From the IMG/VR virus record IMGVR_UViG_3300045952_000180, positions 1 to 44,837 of that record: a stretch of 44,837 nucleotides of DNA; one strand, given 5' to 3'. Within the stretch, counting starts at the first letter, position 1. Each line of letters starts with the position of its first letter. The notes under the pieces are model-generated. The model did not search any database. It worked only from the letters and a program-made list of their open reading frames with translations, and had not been told where the DNA came from. This DNA comes from a virus. Both the position numbers and the translations under genes were made by a program. Below are positions 28,435 to 37,762 of the stretch, piece after piece.

Positions 28435-29201
28435 TGGCCCTGCCGAACCGGCTGCGCTCGGCGCGCATGACGAATGCGACGCTCGGCTCGTCCATCGATG
28501 ACGAGGTTGGAAATTTAGAGAAAGCGCTCTGCGATCTCCTCGGCATTCCGATCGACACCGACATCGCGGCGGCGTTGTTCTCTGGCAGTGCGGCGGGGCT
28601 TCTGTCGATCATTCTGCAGAATGCGTCCGCCAACCCGACGCTGGCGGGTCAAATCCAGCGTAATAACACGCGCCTGCTCTGGCACAACACCGAGCGCGCG
28701 GTGGAGCTCCAGCCCGCCGGCGAGCTCAAATGGTTCTGCGGCACCTCGAGCCCGGCCGGGTGGCTTCCCTGCGACGGTGCGGCCGTCTCGCGCACGACCT
28801 ACGCGCGCCTGTTCGCGACGATCGGCATTCTGTTCGGCCCGGGCGACGGCTCGACCACGTTTAACGTCCCCAACCTCAAGGGCAAGGTCGTCGTCGGTCA
28901 AGACACGGGCGACACCGACTTTGACGTGATCGGGGATAGCGGCGGCGCCAAGTCGCTCCCCGCCCACCAGCACAGCATGCTCGCCCACACGCACACCCAG
29001 CAGGGCCCGGCTCTCGTCAGTACGGGCAGTGCGAGCAGTCAGGCCGCGGGAAGCCTGATCGAAGTGGCGCATCGCGACCACACCCACACCGTCACGCAGC
29101 AAGGCGAGACCGGCGCCCCCAGCGTCGGCTCGACTGGCGATAACACCACGACCTCGGTCCTGCAGCCCTACGTGGTTGCGGCCCCGTACATCTCCACCTG
29201 A
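28434..29201 (+). CDS. Phage tail collar domain protein
   Basis: 255 aa. Residues about 95-165 are a tail collar fold: AGWLPCDGAAVSRTTYARLF, GPGDGSTTFNVPNLKGKVVVG. After it come His-rich turns (LPAHQHSMLAHTHTQ and HRDHTHTV), the metal-binding kind seen in fibre tips, and the end LQPYVVAAPYIST. The N-terminal 90 residues are helical and probably attach it to the tail. Likely short-fibre or receptor-contact protein. Confidence 0.85.
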   Translation: MALPNRLRSARMTNATLGSSIDDEVGNLEKALCDLLGIPIDTDIAAALFSGSAAGLLSIILQNASANPTLAGQIQRNNTRLLWHNTERAVELQPAGELKWFCGTSSPAGWLPCDGAAVSRTTYARLFATIGILFGPGDGSTTFNVPNLKGKVVVGQDTGDTDFDVIGDSGGAKSLPAHQHSMLAHTHTQQGPALVSTGSASSQAAGSLIEVAHRDHTHTVTQQGETGAPSVGSTGDNTTTSVLQPYVVAAPYIST

Positions 29202-30730
29202 TGGCCCCGTTTCTCGCCGTGCCGACTGATGGCGTGCGGGCCGACCTCGACGATTTCGAGGTGCCCGCGAACGCCCTGCGCGAGTCGGAGAATTGGCTTC
29301 GCCGCGCCGGCAAGTTTCGCGTGCGCCCGGGCGAGACCGCCTTCGCGACGAGTACGGGGCAGCGCCCGACCGCGCTGATCGAGTACGTGCATCACGACCT
29401 GACGACGCGCCTCGTCATGGGCACCGTGTCGTCCTGGTGGCGCTACAACACCGGCACCAACGCCTGGGTGAGTCTCGACGGGGGCACGGCGCTCACCGCC
29501 TCGCCGACGCAGCTGCAGGTGTTCCGGCCGTTCTCCAAGGCGGGCGCGACGCACCTGCTCGGCGTGAATGGGAAAGACGCGCCGAAGAAGTGGGACGGCA
29601 GCGCCGCCGCCTATACGAACATCGGGGGCGCCCCGCCGATCGCACGGTGCATGATGGTGGTGGCCGATCGCGTGATCCTCGGCAACCTGAGCTCGGGCGG
29701 GACGCAGTCGCCGGTGGCGCTCGACGTCTCAGCCCTCTCGGATTTCGACAGCGGCTGGGGCTCGGTGCTCGTCAAGGTGCTGGGCGAGATCCCCGGCGAG
29801 ATCATCGCGATGCAGGAACTCGGCTTTCTGCAGGGCGCCATCTACACCGATCACGCGATTGCGCTCGCGATTGCGCAGGACGGGCTCGTGCCGTTTCGCT
29901 TCGATTTCCGCCAGGCCATCAAGGGCCCGGTCTCGAGCCAGGCGATCTGCCCGCTCTCCGAAGGCTTGCACGCCTATCTCGCGAATGATAGCGCCGTGTA
30001 TCTGTTCGATGGCACGGTGCCGCGCCCGCTGGGGCTGGCCGTGCAGCGCCAGATCGCCAAGACGATCACGACGGATCGGCTGGGGCGCTCCTGGATGGCC
30101 TTCGACTCCGATCAGCAGCTGCTCTACGTGATCTACACGCCGATCGGCGGCAGCGAGCCGACGCGTGGGGTCATCATCTCCATGCCGAACGGCGAGTGTT
30201 ACCCGATCCGCTGGAATGGCCTCTCGCCGACGTGCGGCAAGCGGCTCATGGTGCCGAGCGGCCTGACCATCGGGGATCTCACGGTGCCCATCGGGGATCT
30301 CGGCCAAACCCTCGGGGAGATGGACACGATCGTGCCGCGCTTCGTGATCGGCAACCTCACCGGACAGGCATATCAGGACGGCGGGCTCACCGATGCCGGC
30401 GCGTCGATCCCCTCGTATTTCGAGACGGGGCTGCAGCGGATGGGCGAGCGCTGGGGCACCATCACCGACGTCGAACACTTTTTCAAGACGACCGGCGGGG
30501 CGCAGAAGGTCCGCGTGCGGCTGGGCGCCAGCGACTACGGCGAGGATCGCACGCTCGAGGATGATCCGACCGGGACCGAGAACGAGCTCGACCTGGCCGA
30601 CGGCGGCCCGTACTACACCGGCCACCGCCTCTCGACGCAAGCCGCCAGCTTGCGCATCGAAGCTGATGCCACGCAATTCATTGAATGGGACGGCTCACGA
30701 GTCACTCTCGCGCAGCGGGGGCGTCGATGA
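29201..30730 (+). CDS. Tail nozzle (gp12-like beta-propeller) protein
   Basis: 509 aa. Starts with DGVRADLDDFEVPANALRES and goes on as repeated beta strands with Trp/Gly turns, the layout of the beta-propeller nozzle of short-tailed phages. IGDLTVPIGDLGQTLGEMDTI and the late WGTITDVEHFFKTTGG fit the known family pattern as I recall it. It would form the tail tip below the adaptor. Overlaps neighbours at both ends. Confidence 0.75.
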   Translation: MAPFLAVPTDGVRADLDDFEVPANALRESENWLRRAGKFRVRPGETAFATSTGQRPTALIEYVHHDLTTRLVMGTVSSWWRYNTGTNAWVSLDGGTALTASPTQLQVFRPFSKAGATHLLGVNGKDAPKKWDGSAAAYTNIGGAPPIARCMMVVADRVILGNLSSGGTQSPVALDVSALSDFDSGWGSVLVKVLGEIPGEIIAMQELGFLQGAIYTDHAIALAIAQDGLVPFRFDFRQAIKGPVSSQAICPLSEGLHAYLANDSAVYLFDGTVPRPLGLAVQRQIAKTITTDRLGRSWMAFDSDQQLLYVIYTPIGGSEPTRGVIISMPNGECYPIRWNGLSPTCGKRLMVPSGLTIGDLTVPIGDLGQTLGEMDTIVPRFVIGNLTGQAYQDGGLTDAGASIPSYFETGLQRMGERWGTITDVEHFFKTTGGAQKVRVRLGASDYGEDRTLEDDPTGTENELDLADGGPYYTGHRLSTQAASLRIEADATQFIEWDGSRVTLAQRGRR

Positions 30731-31032
30731 AACAGGTGGCGGAGTCGGTGACGCTGCCGACCGCAGGCAGTCAGACGACGCCGGGGCCGGTGTTTCGCTC
30801 GTGGGCGGCCTATCTGACGCCGCTGTTCCGCGACATCGGCTTTCGGCTCAATCGCTGTTTGCCCCACGATGGTAGCGAGCGCATGACGAATCCGCTGCCG
30901 TTAGCTGTTTACACGACAGCGACGCGGCCCGCTGCGGCTGACTGGCCAGGTTGCGTAATCCTAGTAAGTGATGCCGTCGGCCCTAACAAATTCCAAGGGT
31001 CCGATGGCACGAGTTGGGTGGCGCTGGGATGA
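30727..31032 (+). CDS. Small tail appendage protein
   Basis: 101 aa from ATG 30727. The C-terminal half has the common fibre-tip pattern TATRPAAADWPGCVILVSDA, then FQGSDGTSWVALG. The N-terminal half carries an amphipathic part (WAAYLTPLFRDIGFRLNR). Overlaps both neighbours. Probably a minor tail component. Confidence 0.65.
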   Translation: MKQVAESVTLPTAGSQTTPGPVFRSWAAYLTPLFRDIGFRLNRCLPHDGSERMTNPLPLAVYTTATRPAAADWPGCVILVSDAVGPNKFQGSDGTSWVALG

Positions 31033-31493
31033 CCATCTATCCCCTCGACCGCATGGACCCTGGCAGCTGGGCGCTCGTGCCTTCCGTCGTTAACCGCGTG
31101 GCGATGTTTTGTCGCAAGTACGAGACGGACACCGATCCAGAGACCATCTGCCAGCGGGTGATCGAGCACTTCGTGGTGCCTGAGAAGCGGCAGACGTTGC
31201 GGTGCTGGGTCGCGGAAGAGGGCGGGCTCATCGGCCACTGCCTCGTCACCATCGACACCTGGTGCGACAAAGTGATTGGGACCATCGTCCAGTACGAGAG
31301 CGACGTTGTACTCGATCGTGTCCAGGTCCGGCGGGCCTTCGATGAGATCGCGGCGTGGTCGCGCAGCAAGGGGGCGACGACGCTGCGCATCCTGACGCTC
31401 CACAAGGACGAGCGCGGTCTGGCGCGGGCGCGGCTGTTTCAGCGTTTATACGGGTTTCATCCGACTCACATGGTCTGCGACCGGGCCTTGTAG
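31029..31493 (+). CDS. GNAT-like acyltransferase fold protein (degenerate)
   Basis: 154 aa. WVAEEGGLIGHCLVTIDTW, then a strand, then VRRAFDEIAAWSRSKGATTLRILT and LARARLFQRLYGFHPTHMVCDRAL follow the order of a GNAT fold, but the Q/RxxGxG/A acetyl-CoA loop is not clear. Proteins like this occur beside internal virion genes of podoviruses. Enzyme activity is doubtful. Confidence 0.55.
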   Translation: MTIYPLDRMDPGSWALVPSVVNRVAMFCRKYETDTDPETICQRVIEHFVVPEKRQTLRCWVAEEGGLIGHCLVTIDTWCDKVIGTIVQYESDVVLDRVQVRRAFDEIAAWSRSKGATTLRILTLHKDERGLARARLFQRLYGFHPTHMVCDRAL

Positions 31494-31501
31494 GGGGAGA
31501 C

Positions 31502-32161
31502 ATGGGCGGCGGGACGCGCACCACCACGACGCAGGAAGCGAAGGTTCCCGGCAATCTTGAGCCGTTGCTGGCGACGACCGCCGCGCGCGGTCAGCAGTTT
31601 CAGCAGGCGGCGCCGCTCGAGCCATTCCTTGAGGCGAAGCCGCTCAAGGTGGCGGGCCTGTCGGAGCGTGAGAAATCAGGGCTCGGGAAAATCGGGGGGT
31701 TGGAGGAGCTTGGGAAACGACGGGTGACGGGCGCCAACCTGCCGACCTCGCCCTCGTTCGCCGCGGCGCAGGAAGCCTACAACACCGCGATCCGGCCGGG
31801 GATCGAAAATACGGCCGCGGTCAGCGGCTTGGGACGCTCCACGGCCCTGACGAACGCTGATGCGGCCGCTCGCGCGGCGTACTTGCAGCCAACGATCGAG
31901 GCAGAGCTCGCGCGCGAAGAGCGCGGCAATCAGAATGAGGCGCAGATGCTCCTGTCGCAGATCCAAGCGGAGCTGTCCGGCGGGGGGCTTGAGCGCGGGA
32001 TCGAGCAAGCGGGGTATGAATCGGAGCAGGCCGACCGGATGCGCCGGCAGGCGCTGGCCGAGCAAGCGCTCTTCCTGCCGATGGGCCAGCTGTTGCCGTC
32101 GACTATCGGGCAGCAATCCACCACGCGGGGCAAGTCTGGGGTCTTCACGGGAGGAGCATAG
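31502..32161 (+). CDS. Putative internal virion/ejection protein
   Basis: 219 aa, ATG at 31502 with GGGGGAGA upstream. Long alpha-helical, Ala/Gln/Glu-rich sequence (AYNTAIRPGIENTAAVSGLG, AAYLQPTIEAELAREERG) with a Gly/Thr-rich end. This fits proteins carried in the head and ejected with the DNA. Assigned by position between nozzle and large ejection-like genes; no family recognised. Confidence 0.55.
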   Translation: MGGGTRTTTTQEAKVPGNLEPLLATTAARGQQFQQAAPLEPFLEAKPLKVAGLSEREKSGLGKIGGLEELGKRRVTGANLPTSPSFAAAQEAYNTAIRPGIENTAAVSGLGRSTALTNADAAARAAYLQPTIEAELAREERGNQNEAQMLLSQIQAELSGGGLERGIEQAGYESEQADRMRRQALAEQALFLPMGQLLPSTIGQQSTTRGKSGVFTGGA

Positions 32162-32164
32162 GCG

Positions 32165-32554
32165 ATGGGCGGGGAGATCGGCTCCATCATGGGCGCGTTC
32201 AAGGGGCCGGAAGATCCGGGTATCCAAGCCACGGTGAGCGGCGGCGGCTCAGGGTACACGCCGACCTCGCATGCGGGCGAGCTTGAGATGGGCGGCATGG
32301 GAAGTTCCGCCCCGCCAGGCGCCACGATTACGCCCGGCCGAGGGACCGCTGGGGCCGGAAACGATGACAGCCTGAAGCAGCTGTCGAATCAACTCGCCTT
32401 CGCGAACAGTGTCGCCGGCACGGCGCGCGGGATCGCCAGCGACTTGAACCGCGGCGGGCCAAGCGCCTCGCCGCTCGCTGGTCGGCCGGCGGGCGCGGCC
32501 GGCCCCTACCAGCCAACCGCGTTGCGTTTAAGCGACATCCTTGGCCGGCGATAA
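32165..32554 (+). CDS. Small Gly/Pro-rich protein with C-terminal RLSDILG motif
   Basis: 129 aa. Low-complexity Gly/Ser/Pro sequence, then SPLAGRPAGAAGPYQPTA and the end LRLSDILGRR. Nearly the same end is found in the 33000 gene, and RLSDVLGRG in the 33778 protein. A shared docking or processing signal for virion-internal proteins is a reasonable reading. Confidence 0.6.
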   Translation: MGGEIGSIMGAFKGPEDPGIQATVSGGGSGYTPTSHAGELEMGGMGSSAPPGATITPGRGTAGAGNDDSLKQLSNQLAFANSVAGTARGIASDLNRGGPSASPLAGRPAGAAGPYQPTALRLSDILGRR

Positions 32555-32999
32555 CGGAACGATCAGACCCATGCGGCCAGACGAGGAGCCGAAGGTGCGG
32601 AGCATCTTCCGGCAGGCGCATCCAGGCTGGTCGGAGCCATCGCCGCTGTTCTTTTTCGCGCACCCGACCCTGGTCGCGCAGGCCAACGGGGCGCTCGTCG
32701 GCTATACGTCCTATTCGGTCGGCCCCGACGATCGTGGCTATGTGCTCTACGGCGCCGATGTGGCGGTGTTGCCACAGTTTCAGGGCCAAGGGTTCGGGCG
32801 CCAGCTCGCCGATGAGCGGCTGCGCTACGGGCGCGATGTCGGCTGCACGCGCTTTCTCGGGGCGACGCAACCCGACAACCGGCCCATGCTGGCCATCCTG
32901 CGCCGGCAGGGATTCGATGAGATGCCCATGCGTGTCCCGGCGGTCTTTCCACGTGGAATCGATGCGGTCTTGGTCGGCGGCTCGATAGGGGATCGCTAG
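32541..32999 (+). CDS. GNAT family N-acetyltransferase
   Basis: 152 aa from TTG 32541; ATG 32571 is an alternative but would remove the GTIRPMR strand. The acetyl-CoA motif is clear: VAVLPQFQGQGFGRQLADE, followed by GCTRFLGATQPDNRPMLAILRRQGF. It transfers an acetyl group; target unknown. It stands between two genes that share a C-terminal motif, as if inserted between duplicated copies. A host-modifying role is only a guess. Confidence 0.8.
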   Translation: MAGDNGTIRPMRPDEEPKVRSIFRQAHPGWSEPSPLFFFAHPTLVAQANGALVGYTSYSVGPDDRGYVLYGADVAVLPQFQGQGFGRQLADERLRYGRDVGCTRFLGATQPDNRPMLAILRRQGFDEMPMRVPAVFPRGIDAVLVGGSIGDR

Positions 33000-33263
33000 A
33001 TGGCCATCACGGGAATTATCTCCGGAGCCCTGAGCGCCCTCGGTGGAGTGGCGGGCGCGGTCGGCAAGGGCGCGAAAGGCGCGCCAGCCTCGCCGCTGTC
33101 ACAGCGTGGCGCCGGCGTGGCGCCCTACCAGCCCACGGCTGCGACATTCGGAGGGGCCACAGGTGGTCCGCCGACGGCAGATTTGCGATTGAGTGGCATC
33201 CTGGGACAGCAGCAAAGTCCAGAGGACGAGATGCGGCTCTCCCAGATGATGGGGTACATGTGA
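33000..33263 (+). CDS. Small membrane-active-looking protein with RLSGILG motif
   Basis: 87 aa. Hydrophobic Gly/Ala N-terminus (ITGIISGALSALGGVAGAVG), then PASPLSQRGAGVAPYQPTA as in the 32165 protein, DLRLSGILGQQQ, and an end with MRLSQMMGYM. Likely a virion-internal protein that meets membrane. The HNH gene at 33260 overlaps its stop. Confidence 0.6.
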   Translation: MAITGIISGALSALGGVAGAVGKGAKGAPASPLSQRGAGVAPYQPTAATFGGATGGPPTADLRLSGILGQQQSPEDEMRLSQMMGYM

Positions 33264-33781
33264 CCTTCACTGTCTCGGATAAGATCTGGTCGCGCCTATG
33301 GCACCACATCGAGCCGGAGCCGATGAGCGGCTGCTGGATCTGGATCGGCAGTCGTGACGGCAAGGGCTATGGGCGGCCATGGATTGGGGATAAGCGATAT
33401 TTCGCCCATCGTCTGGCCTATATGCGATTTCGTGGACCGATTCCAGATGGGCTCCCTCTCGACCATCTATGTCGAGTCCGCGCTTGTGTGAATCCGGCTC
33501 ACCTTGATCCGGTCTCGCTGCGCATCAATATCCTTCGCGGTGACGGGTTAGCTGCGCGAAATGCGCGCCGGGAACTATGTCCACGCGGTCACAGCTATGT
33601 GGCAGAAAAGAATCGGCGCCGATGTCGGCAGTGTCACCACTTGATGGTCCAACGTCGCACAGCTATGGGGATCTGTCAGAAGTGTGGCTCAATGGCGATT
33701 CCTGGGCGGGTCAGTTGCGCATACCACCTCGCTTGGAACCGTACGTACTTTGCTAACAAACGTGCGGAGAAGATTGCTTGA
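33260..33781 (+). CDS. HNH_3-type endonuclease with extra C-terminal zinc finger
   Basis: 173 aa, GTG in a GTGA overlap; its stop overlaps the next TTG. IEPEPMSGCWIWIGSRDGKGYGR, AHRLAYMRFRGPIPDG, core LDHLCRVRACVNPAHLDPV, then CPRGHSYVAEKNRRRCRQC. An additional CQKCGSMAIPGRVSCAYH finger is present only in this copy. The gene is poorer in GC than its flanks. The SD for the next gene (GGAG near 33767) lies inside its 3' end, so it is well fitted into the operon. Confidence 0.88.
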   Translation: MTFTVSDKIWSRLWHHIEPEPMSGCWIWIGSRDGKGYGRPWIGDKRYFAHRLAYMRFRGPIPDGLPLDHLCRVRACVNPAHLDPVSLRINILRGDGLAARNARRELCPRGHSYVAEKNRRRCRQCHHLMVQRRTAMGICQKCGSMAIPGRVSCAYHLAWNRTYFANKRAEKIA

Positions 33782-35757
33782 GCGGCCTCAGTGCCCCGGA
33801 TGCGAGTGTTCCTGAGCGTATCGCTTCGTTCGCCTTGCCGGTCGCGGCTGGTATGGCCGCTGCCGCGCACCCAGCTGGCGCTCGCGGTCTGGCCGGATTG
33901 ACCAGTGCGGTCCAGAATCAGCTCGCCGTGCGCGAATTCGGGCGCCGGGAAAAGTCGGAGCGCGACCTCGGGATGCGCCTCTCGAGCATGCTCGATCAGC
34001 CGACGGGCGAGGAAATCCCCGATCCGACGAGCCTGGCGCCACTTGCGGCGCAGCGAGAGCAAGCCGAGACGCCCGAGGGGACGGTGCCGATCACCCGCCC
34101 CACGCGCCAGCAGCGGCTGTCCGATGTACTCGGGCGCGGGCAGGCTGGGCTGGTCCGGTCGCTCGCGGAGAGTGGCTACTCGCGGGATGCTGCGGCGCTA
34201 CTCGGAAGCCAGATCGCCCCGCGCCCCCTGACTCCAGCCTGGCATCAGGTGACAAATTATGACCCGGCGACGAAACAAAACGTCACGACGTGGGTCGATC
34301 TAAACAAAAACCCCAACGTCGTCGGTCGCAGCAAGCCGCAGGAGACGCTCGAGGATTTCGAGCGCATCATCCGCAATCGCGGCCAGCAGGCCCCGGCGCC
34401 TACAGCGCCGAGCGAGCCCATCCCTGAGCCGCCACCCGGTCCCCCGCCTGAGCCGCCGCCGTATGGCAGCGCGCCGACGGTTGCCCCGCCAGCGGCCGGC
34501 GGGACTCAGCAGCGTCCGACGCCTCGGGTGAGCTATCACCGGACGGCCTCTGGCGAGATCACCGCGAATGTCTCGGAGGGGGAATTCGGATTCGAGAAGA
34601 CGACCATTCGCGGCCCCGGCGGCGTGAATTATCAAGTGCTGTTTCGCAAGGACCCGGTCAGCGGCCAGCTGGTGGGGGACCCGATCTCGCTCGGTGAAGC
34701 GCCCCTCAACGAGAAAGATACCGAGTACCGTCGGCTCGCGCGCTTGTTTAAACCCAATCCGGGCGAGCCCGAATACGAGACCCTGCTCGGCGAGATCGCC
34801 AATCTCCCGACCGATCAAATTGACCGCGGCGTCAAGATGAACGACCTCTATCGGCGGTATGGGCGCCGCACCGCCGAGCTGGGGCCGCCGCCGTCGCCCC
34901 AGATGGGCGCCGCCGCGCCCCAGCAGCGCCCGCCGTCCTACTCGCCGACGCAGGCCGGCGTGACGGTGACGGCGCCGCCAGCCACCGGCCAAGTCAGCGC
35001 CCCGGACGACGTCGCGCTCCAGCGGGAATCTGCGGCGATTCGGGCGCAGCAGGCGGCTGCGCAAGCGGGCCAGGTTAGATCGGCGACTCAGTCTGCTGAA
35101 AACGCATTCCCGCCGGGGCCATCCGTGGGCGTGCAATACCTCGACAGGAACTGGCAGGCCCCGCCAACCGGGATGAGCACCACGCAGATTCAGCAGAGCG
35201 GTCGCTACGTGCAAGTGGCGGGGCAGATGCTCCCGGCGTTGCGGCAAGCGAACGGCGTCAAAACGATGTTCGAGGAGATGGACAAGATCATCGCCAAGCG
35301 CCCTGATCTGTTTCCGATCAAGACAGGGCAAAAAGCGAAAGACGCCTACAACCTCGGCAAAGCCAACCTCTATTGGAATACGCCTGGGGTGTCAAACTAT
35401 GACGCGGACGTCGCGAGGTTGACCGCGCTCCGCGTCGAGCTGCCGAACGTCATCAAGGCATTTGGCGATGCGGCCAACGTCGCCGTCGCCGAGCGGTCCA
35501 TGACTGAGGCGGGCGTCGGCATCGGGCCAGCGATGCAGGACGCGGCGCAGGCGCGCATCGATATGCTGCGCAAGCTGATGAGTAGCAATCTCGAGACGGC
35601 GGGGCTCCCGGCACTTCCGGGCCGCCCGGCGCGCGCCGCGACAATGGACGACTTTGCACGCGCGCGGCGCGAGGCCAAAGGCGATCCTGGAAAGACCCTG
35701 CAAATTCTCATAGATGCGGGCATCAATCCCAACCTCGAAGTGCAGGGTAAGAAATAG
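33778..35757 (+). CDS. Large putative ejection/internal virion protein
   Basis: 659 aa with TTG start overlapping the HNH stop. An N-terminal Ala-rich helix, RQQRLSDVLGRGQAGLVRSL near residue 110, a Pro/Glu/Gly-rich linker (about 195-250 and 360-430), and helical C-terminal parts (LRQANGVKTMFEEMDKII, MTEAGVGIGPAMQDAAQARI). No enzyme motif seen. Size, disorder and placement match proteins that form the ejection channel. The start may have been reset by the HNH insertion. Confidence 0.6.
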   Translation: MSGLSAPDASVPERIASFALPVAAGMAAAAHPAGARGLAGLTSAVQNQLAVREFGRREKSERDLGMRLSSMLDQPTGEEIPDPTSLAPLAAQREQAETPEGTVPITRPTRQQRLSDVLGRGQAGLVRSLAESGYSRDAAALLGSQIAPRPLTPAWHQVTNYDPATKQNVTTWVDLNKNPNVVGRSKPQETLEDFERIIRNRGQQAPAPTAPSEPIPEPPPGPPPEPPPYGSAPTVAPPAAGGTQQRPTPRVSYHRTASGEITANVSEGEFGFEKTTIRGPGGVNYQVLFRKDPVSGQLVGDPISLGEAPLNEKDTEYRRLARLFKPNPGEPEYETLLGEIANLPTDQIDRGVKMNDLYRRYGRRTAELGPPPSPQMGAAAPQQRPPSYSPTQAGVTVTAPPATGQVSAPDDVALQRESAAIRAQQAAAQAGQVRSATQSAENAFPPGPSVGVQYLDRNWQAPPTGMSTTQIQQSGRYVQVAGQMLPALRQANGVKTMFEEMDKIIAKRPDLFPIKTGQKAKDAYNLGKANLYWNTPGVSNYDADVARLTALRVELPNVIKAFGDAANVAVAERSMTEAGVGIGPAMQDAAQARIDMLRKLMSSNLETAGLPALPGRPARAATMDDFARARREAKGDPGKTLQILIDAGINPNLEVQGKK

Positions 35758-37101
35758 ATGGCGCAGAACGTCTACGAGCTGCTCGGCATCAAGCCGCCAC
35801 AGGGCCAGTCGCCGGCCCAACAGGTGTCGCCGGCGACGACGACGGAGCCGCAGCCAGCGGCGCCGCAATCGGCCCCAACGCCGCCGGCCCCGTCCTTTCG
35901 CGAAATGGTCGAGCGCAATCCTGGCGGCGTGATCGGCGCCGGGACAGGGACCATGGCCGGGTATGGGCTCACGCCGAAGACGAGCGTGATGCCGGGCACG
36001 ACGCTACTGCGCGCCGCGCCTGGCGTGATCCGGAATCCGCTGTCGTCTGGCGGTGTCTCAGCAGTCACGGAGGGGGTCTCGCAAGCGGCTGAGATGGGCG
36101 TCGGCGCACGGGAGGAATTTGACCCGCTACAAATCGGTCTTGCGGCGGCGATCCCGCCGGCCTTCAGCGTAGCCACGGCGATCCCCGCTGCGGTTAAACG
36201 CACCGTCACGCGGCTTCTGCCTGGCCGGTTTGCCGCAGCGCATGAGGGGGCGCAGGCATCGGGGAGGCGGCTGGTTAAAGAAGTGGCCCCAGCCGAAGGG
36301 GCCGTCGCGGAGTTTGGAGCAAAGGCCGCTCAAGCATCCGAGGAGCTCGTACCGGCGACGACGGTCATGCAGACCGTGACCAGCCCGAAGTTTTCAAATC
36401 TCAACCGCTTGGTGAAGCCGACCTCCGAGGAGGCGGGCGCCGTCAAAGACACGATGAAGAATCTGAACGAATTTCTGAATCCAGACGGCACGATGCCCCT
36501 TGGCGGCCTTGAGGCGATTCGCGAGGACATCGGTCGCAAAGCGGCGCAGGGTTGGCCGCGCATCAAGCAGATTTACGGCAGCATCGTGCAAGATCTTGAG
36601 AACGCGGCCGCGGCTGGCGGGCCGGGTGCGCAGGCGGCGCGCGACATGGCGGAAGCCTACAAGCAAACCCTGGGAGCGAAGTCGATCGAGAAAGCGATTA
36701 CGGATGCCACCTTTAAACGCACTATTGGCTCAGCCGATGTGGACGTGCTGAATATCGGCAAATTTGCGCAGGCGATCCATAAGCAGCGGGCCGATCTCAC
36801 CAAGCAAATCGGGCCAGAAGGCATGGCGCTGATCGATGATTTTGTGACGCGGTTTCGCTCGTTGCCGCCCGCCAACGCGAATACCGCATGGAATGCCATG
36901 CTGGCCACGGTGGGGGGCGGAGTGGGCGCTATCTCAGGCACCGGGCTGGCCGGGGCTGCCGGCACGGCTCTCGGAGTGGAATTCGTGCGCAATCTACTCG
37001 CCGTCGCGCGGACGCCGGGCGCGTGGTCTCGGATCATGGCCACGGCGGCGCAGGCGGCGCGTGGCCCAATGGGCGCCGCGCCGGAATCGGCAGAAGACTA
37101 G
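35758..37101 (+). CDS. Putative ejection protein with hydrophobic segments
   Basis: 447 aa, ATG directly after the previous stop. Pro-rich start, Ala/Gly-rich hydrophobic stretches (VIGAGTGTMAGYGL, LQIGLAAAIPPAFSVATAIPAAV, LATVGGGVGAISGTGLAGAAG) and a central helical part (VKDTMKNLNEFLNPDG, IKQIYGSIVQDLEN). This suits membrane insertion during DNA ejection. Family not recognised. Confidence 0.6.
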   Translation: MAQNVYELLGIKPPQGQSPAQQVSPATTTEPQPAAPQSAPTPPAPSFREMVERNPGGVIGAGTGTMAGYGLTPKTSVMPGTTLLRAAPGVIRNPLSSGGVSAVTEGVSQAAEMGVGAREEFDPLQIGLAAAIPPAFSVATAIPAAVKRTVTRLLPGRFAAAHEGAQASGRRLVKEVAPAEGAVAEFGAKAAQASEELVPATTVMQTVTSPKFSNLNRLVKPTSEEAGAVKDTMKNLNEFLNPDGTMPLGGLEAIREDIGRKAAQGWPRIKQIYGSIVQDLENAAAAGGPGAQAARDMAEAYKQTLGAKSIEKAITDATFKRTIGSADVDVLNIGKFAQAIHKQRADLTKQIGPEGMALIDDFVTRFRSLPPANANTAWNAMLATVGGGVGAISGTGLAGAAGTALGVEFVRNLLAVARTPGAWSRIMATAAQAARGPMGAAPESAED

Positions 37102-37241
37102 AGTTGCTCGCCCGAGAGAGCGATGAGGAGCCAGAGCCCGAGCGGGATGATGAAGACGAATGGGAGCCATGGTGAGCCCCACGCGAGATATGCCGCTATG
37201 CCAGTCCAGGAAATGAGATTGCCCGCATCACGCCATGTCAT
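37098..37241 (-). CDS. Small membrane protein on the opposite strand
   Basis: 47 aa from the ATG at 37239-37241, chosen for GAGAGGGGGG just upstream. Two hydrophobic stretches (LISWTGIAAYLAWGSPWL, FVFIIPLGLWLLIALSG). It ends by overlapping the 3' end of the convergent ejection-protein gene. A holin-like or immunity peptide is possible; unproven. The 37242-37312 stretch holds no gene. Confidence 0.5.
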   Translation of the reverse strand: MTWRDAGNLISWTGIAAYLAWGSPWLPFVFIIPLGLWLLIALSGEQL

Positions 37242-37312
37242 GACACCCCCCTCTCGACTTGAACATAGCACGGCGTCCATCGGCCGCCGTCCGGACCCTA
37301 TAGGGGATTCCT

Positions 37313-37762
37313 ATGAAATCCGCGGAGTATAGAAACGCCCTCGCCTCGCTGGAATCGATGCGCCCCACGCTCGAGCGCATCCTGAAAGCCGCGCAGGCCG
37401 GCGCCCAGCAGATCGAAACGCAGGAAGAGCGCCAGCAGACCCTCGAGCGCAACATCGCGGGCCTGCAAGAGCGGGAGCGCCGTGCGCACGCCGCGGCCAG
37501 CGAAGCCAAGTCGCAGGCCGACCGCCTCGTCAAAGAGATCGAGGAGCAGGTGACGCAAGCGCGCAATCGCCAGGAGCTCGCGACGCAGGCGCTGGACGAA
37601 GCGCGGAAGCGCCTGGCCGCAGTCAATGCCGAGGCCGGGCAAGCCTCGCGCACGCTGACCGATCTGCGTCACGCGATCGAGGACGCCGAGCGGCGCGCCC
37701 AGAAAACCCGCGAGCGCGCCGAGCGCATCGCCGCGGCCGCGGAAGAGGCGGCCAAGGCATGA
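37313..37762 (+). CDS. Coiled-coil hypothetical protein
   Basis: 149 aa, nearly all one long charged coiled coil (LESMRPTLERILKAAQAG, QEERQQTLERNIAGLQ, ending in RAERIAAAAEEAAKA). Start behind AGGGGATT. Probably a tail or assembly protein. Overlap with the next gene by ATGA. Confidence 0.65.
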   Translation: MKSAEYRNALASLESMRPTLERILKAAQAGAQQIETQEERQQTLERNIAGLQERERRAHAAASEAKSQADRLVKEIEEQVTQARNRQELATQALDEARKRLAAVNAEAGQASRTLTDLRHAIEDAERRAQKTRERAERIAAAAEEAAKA

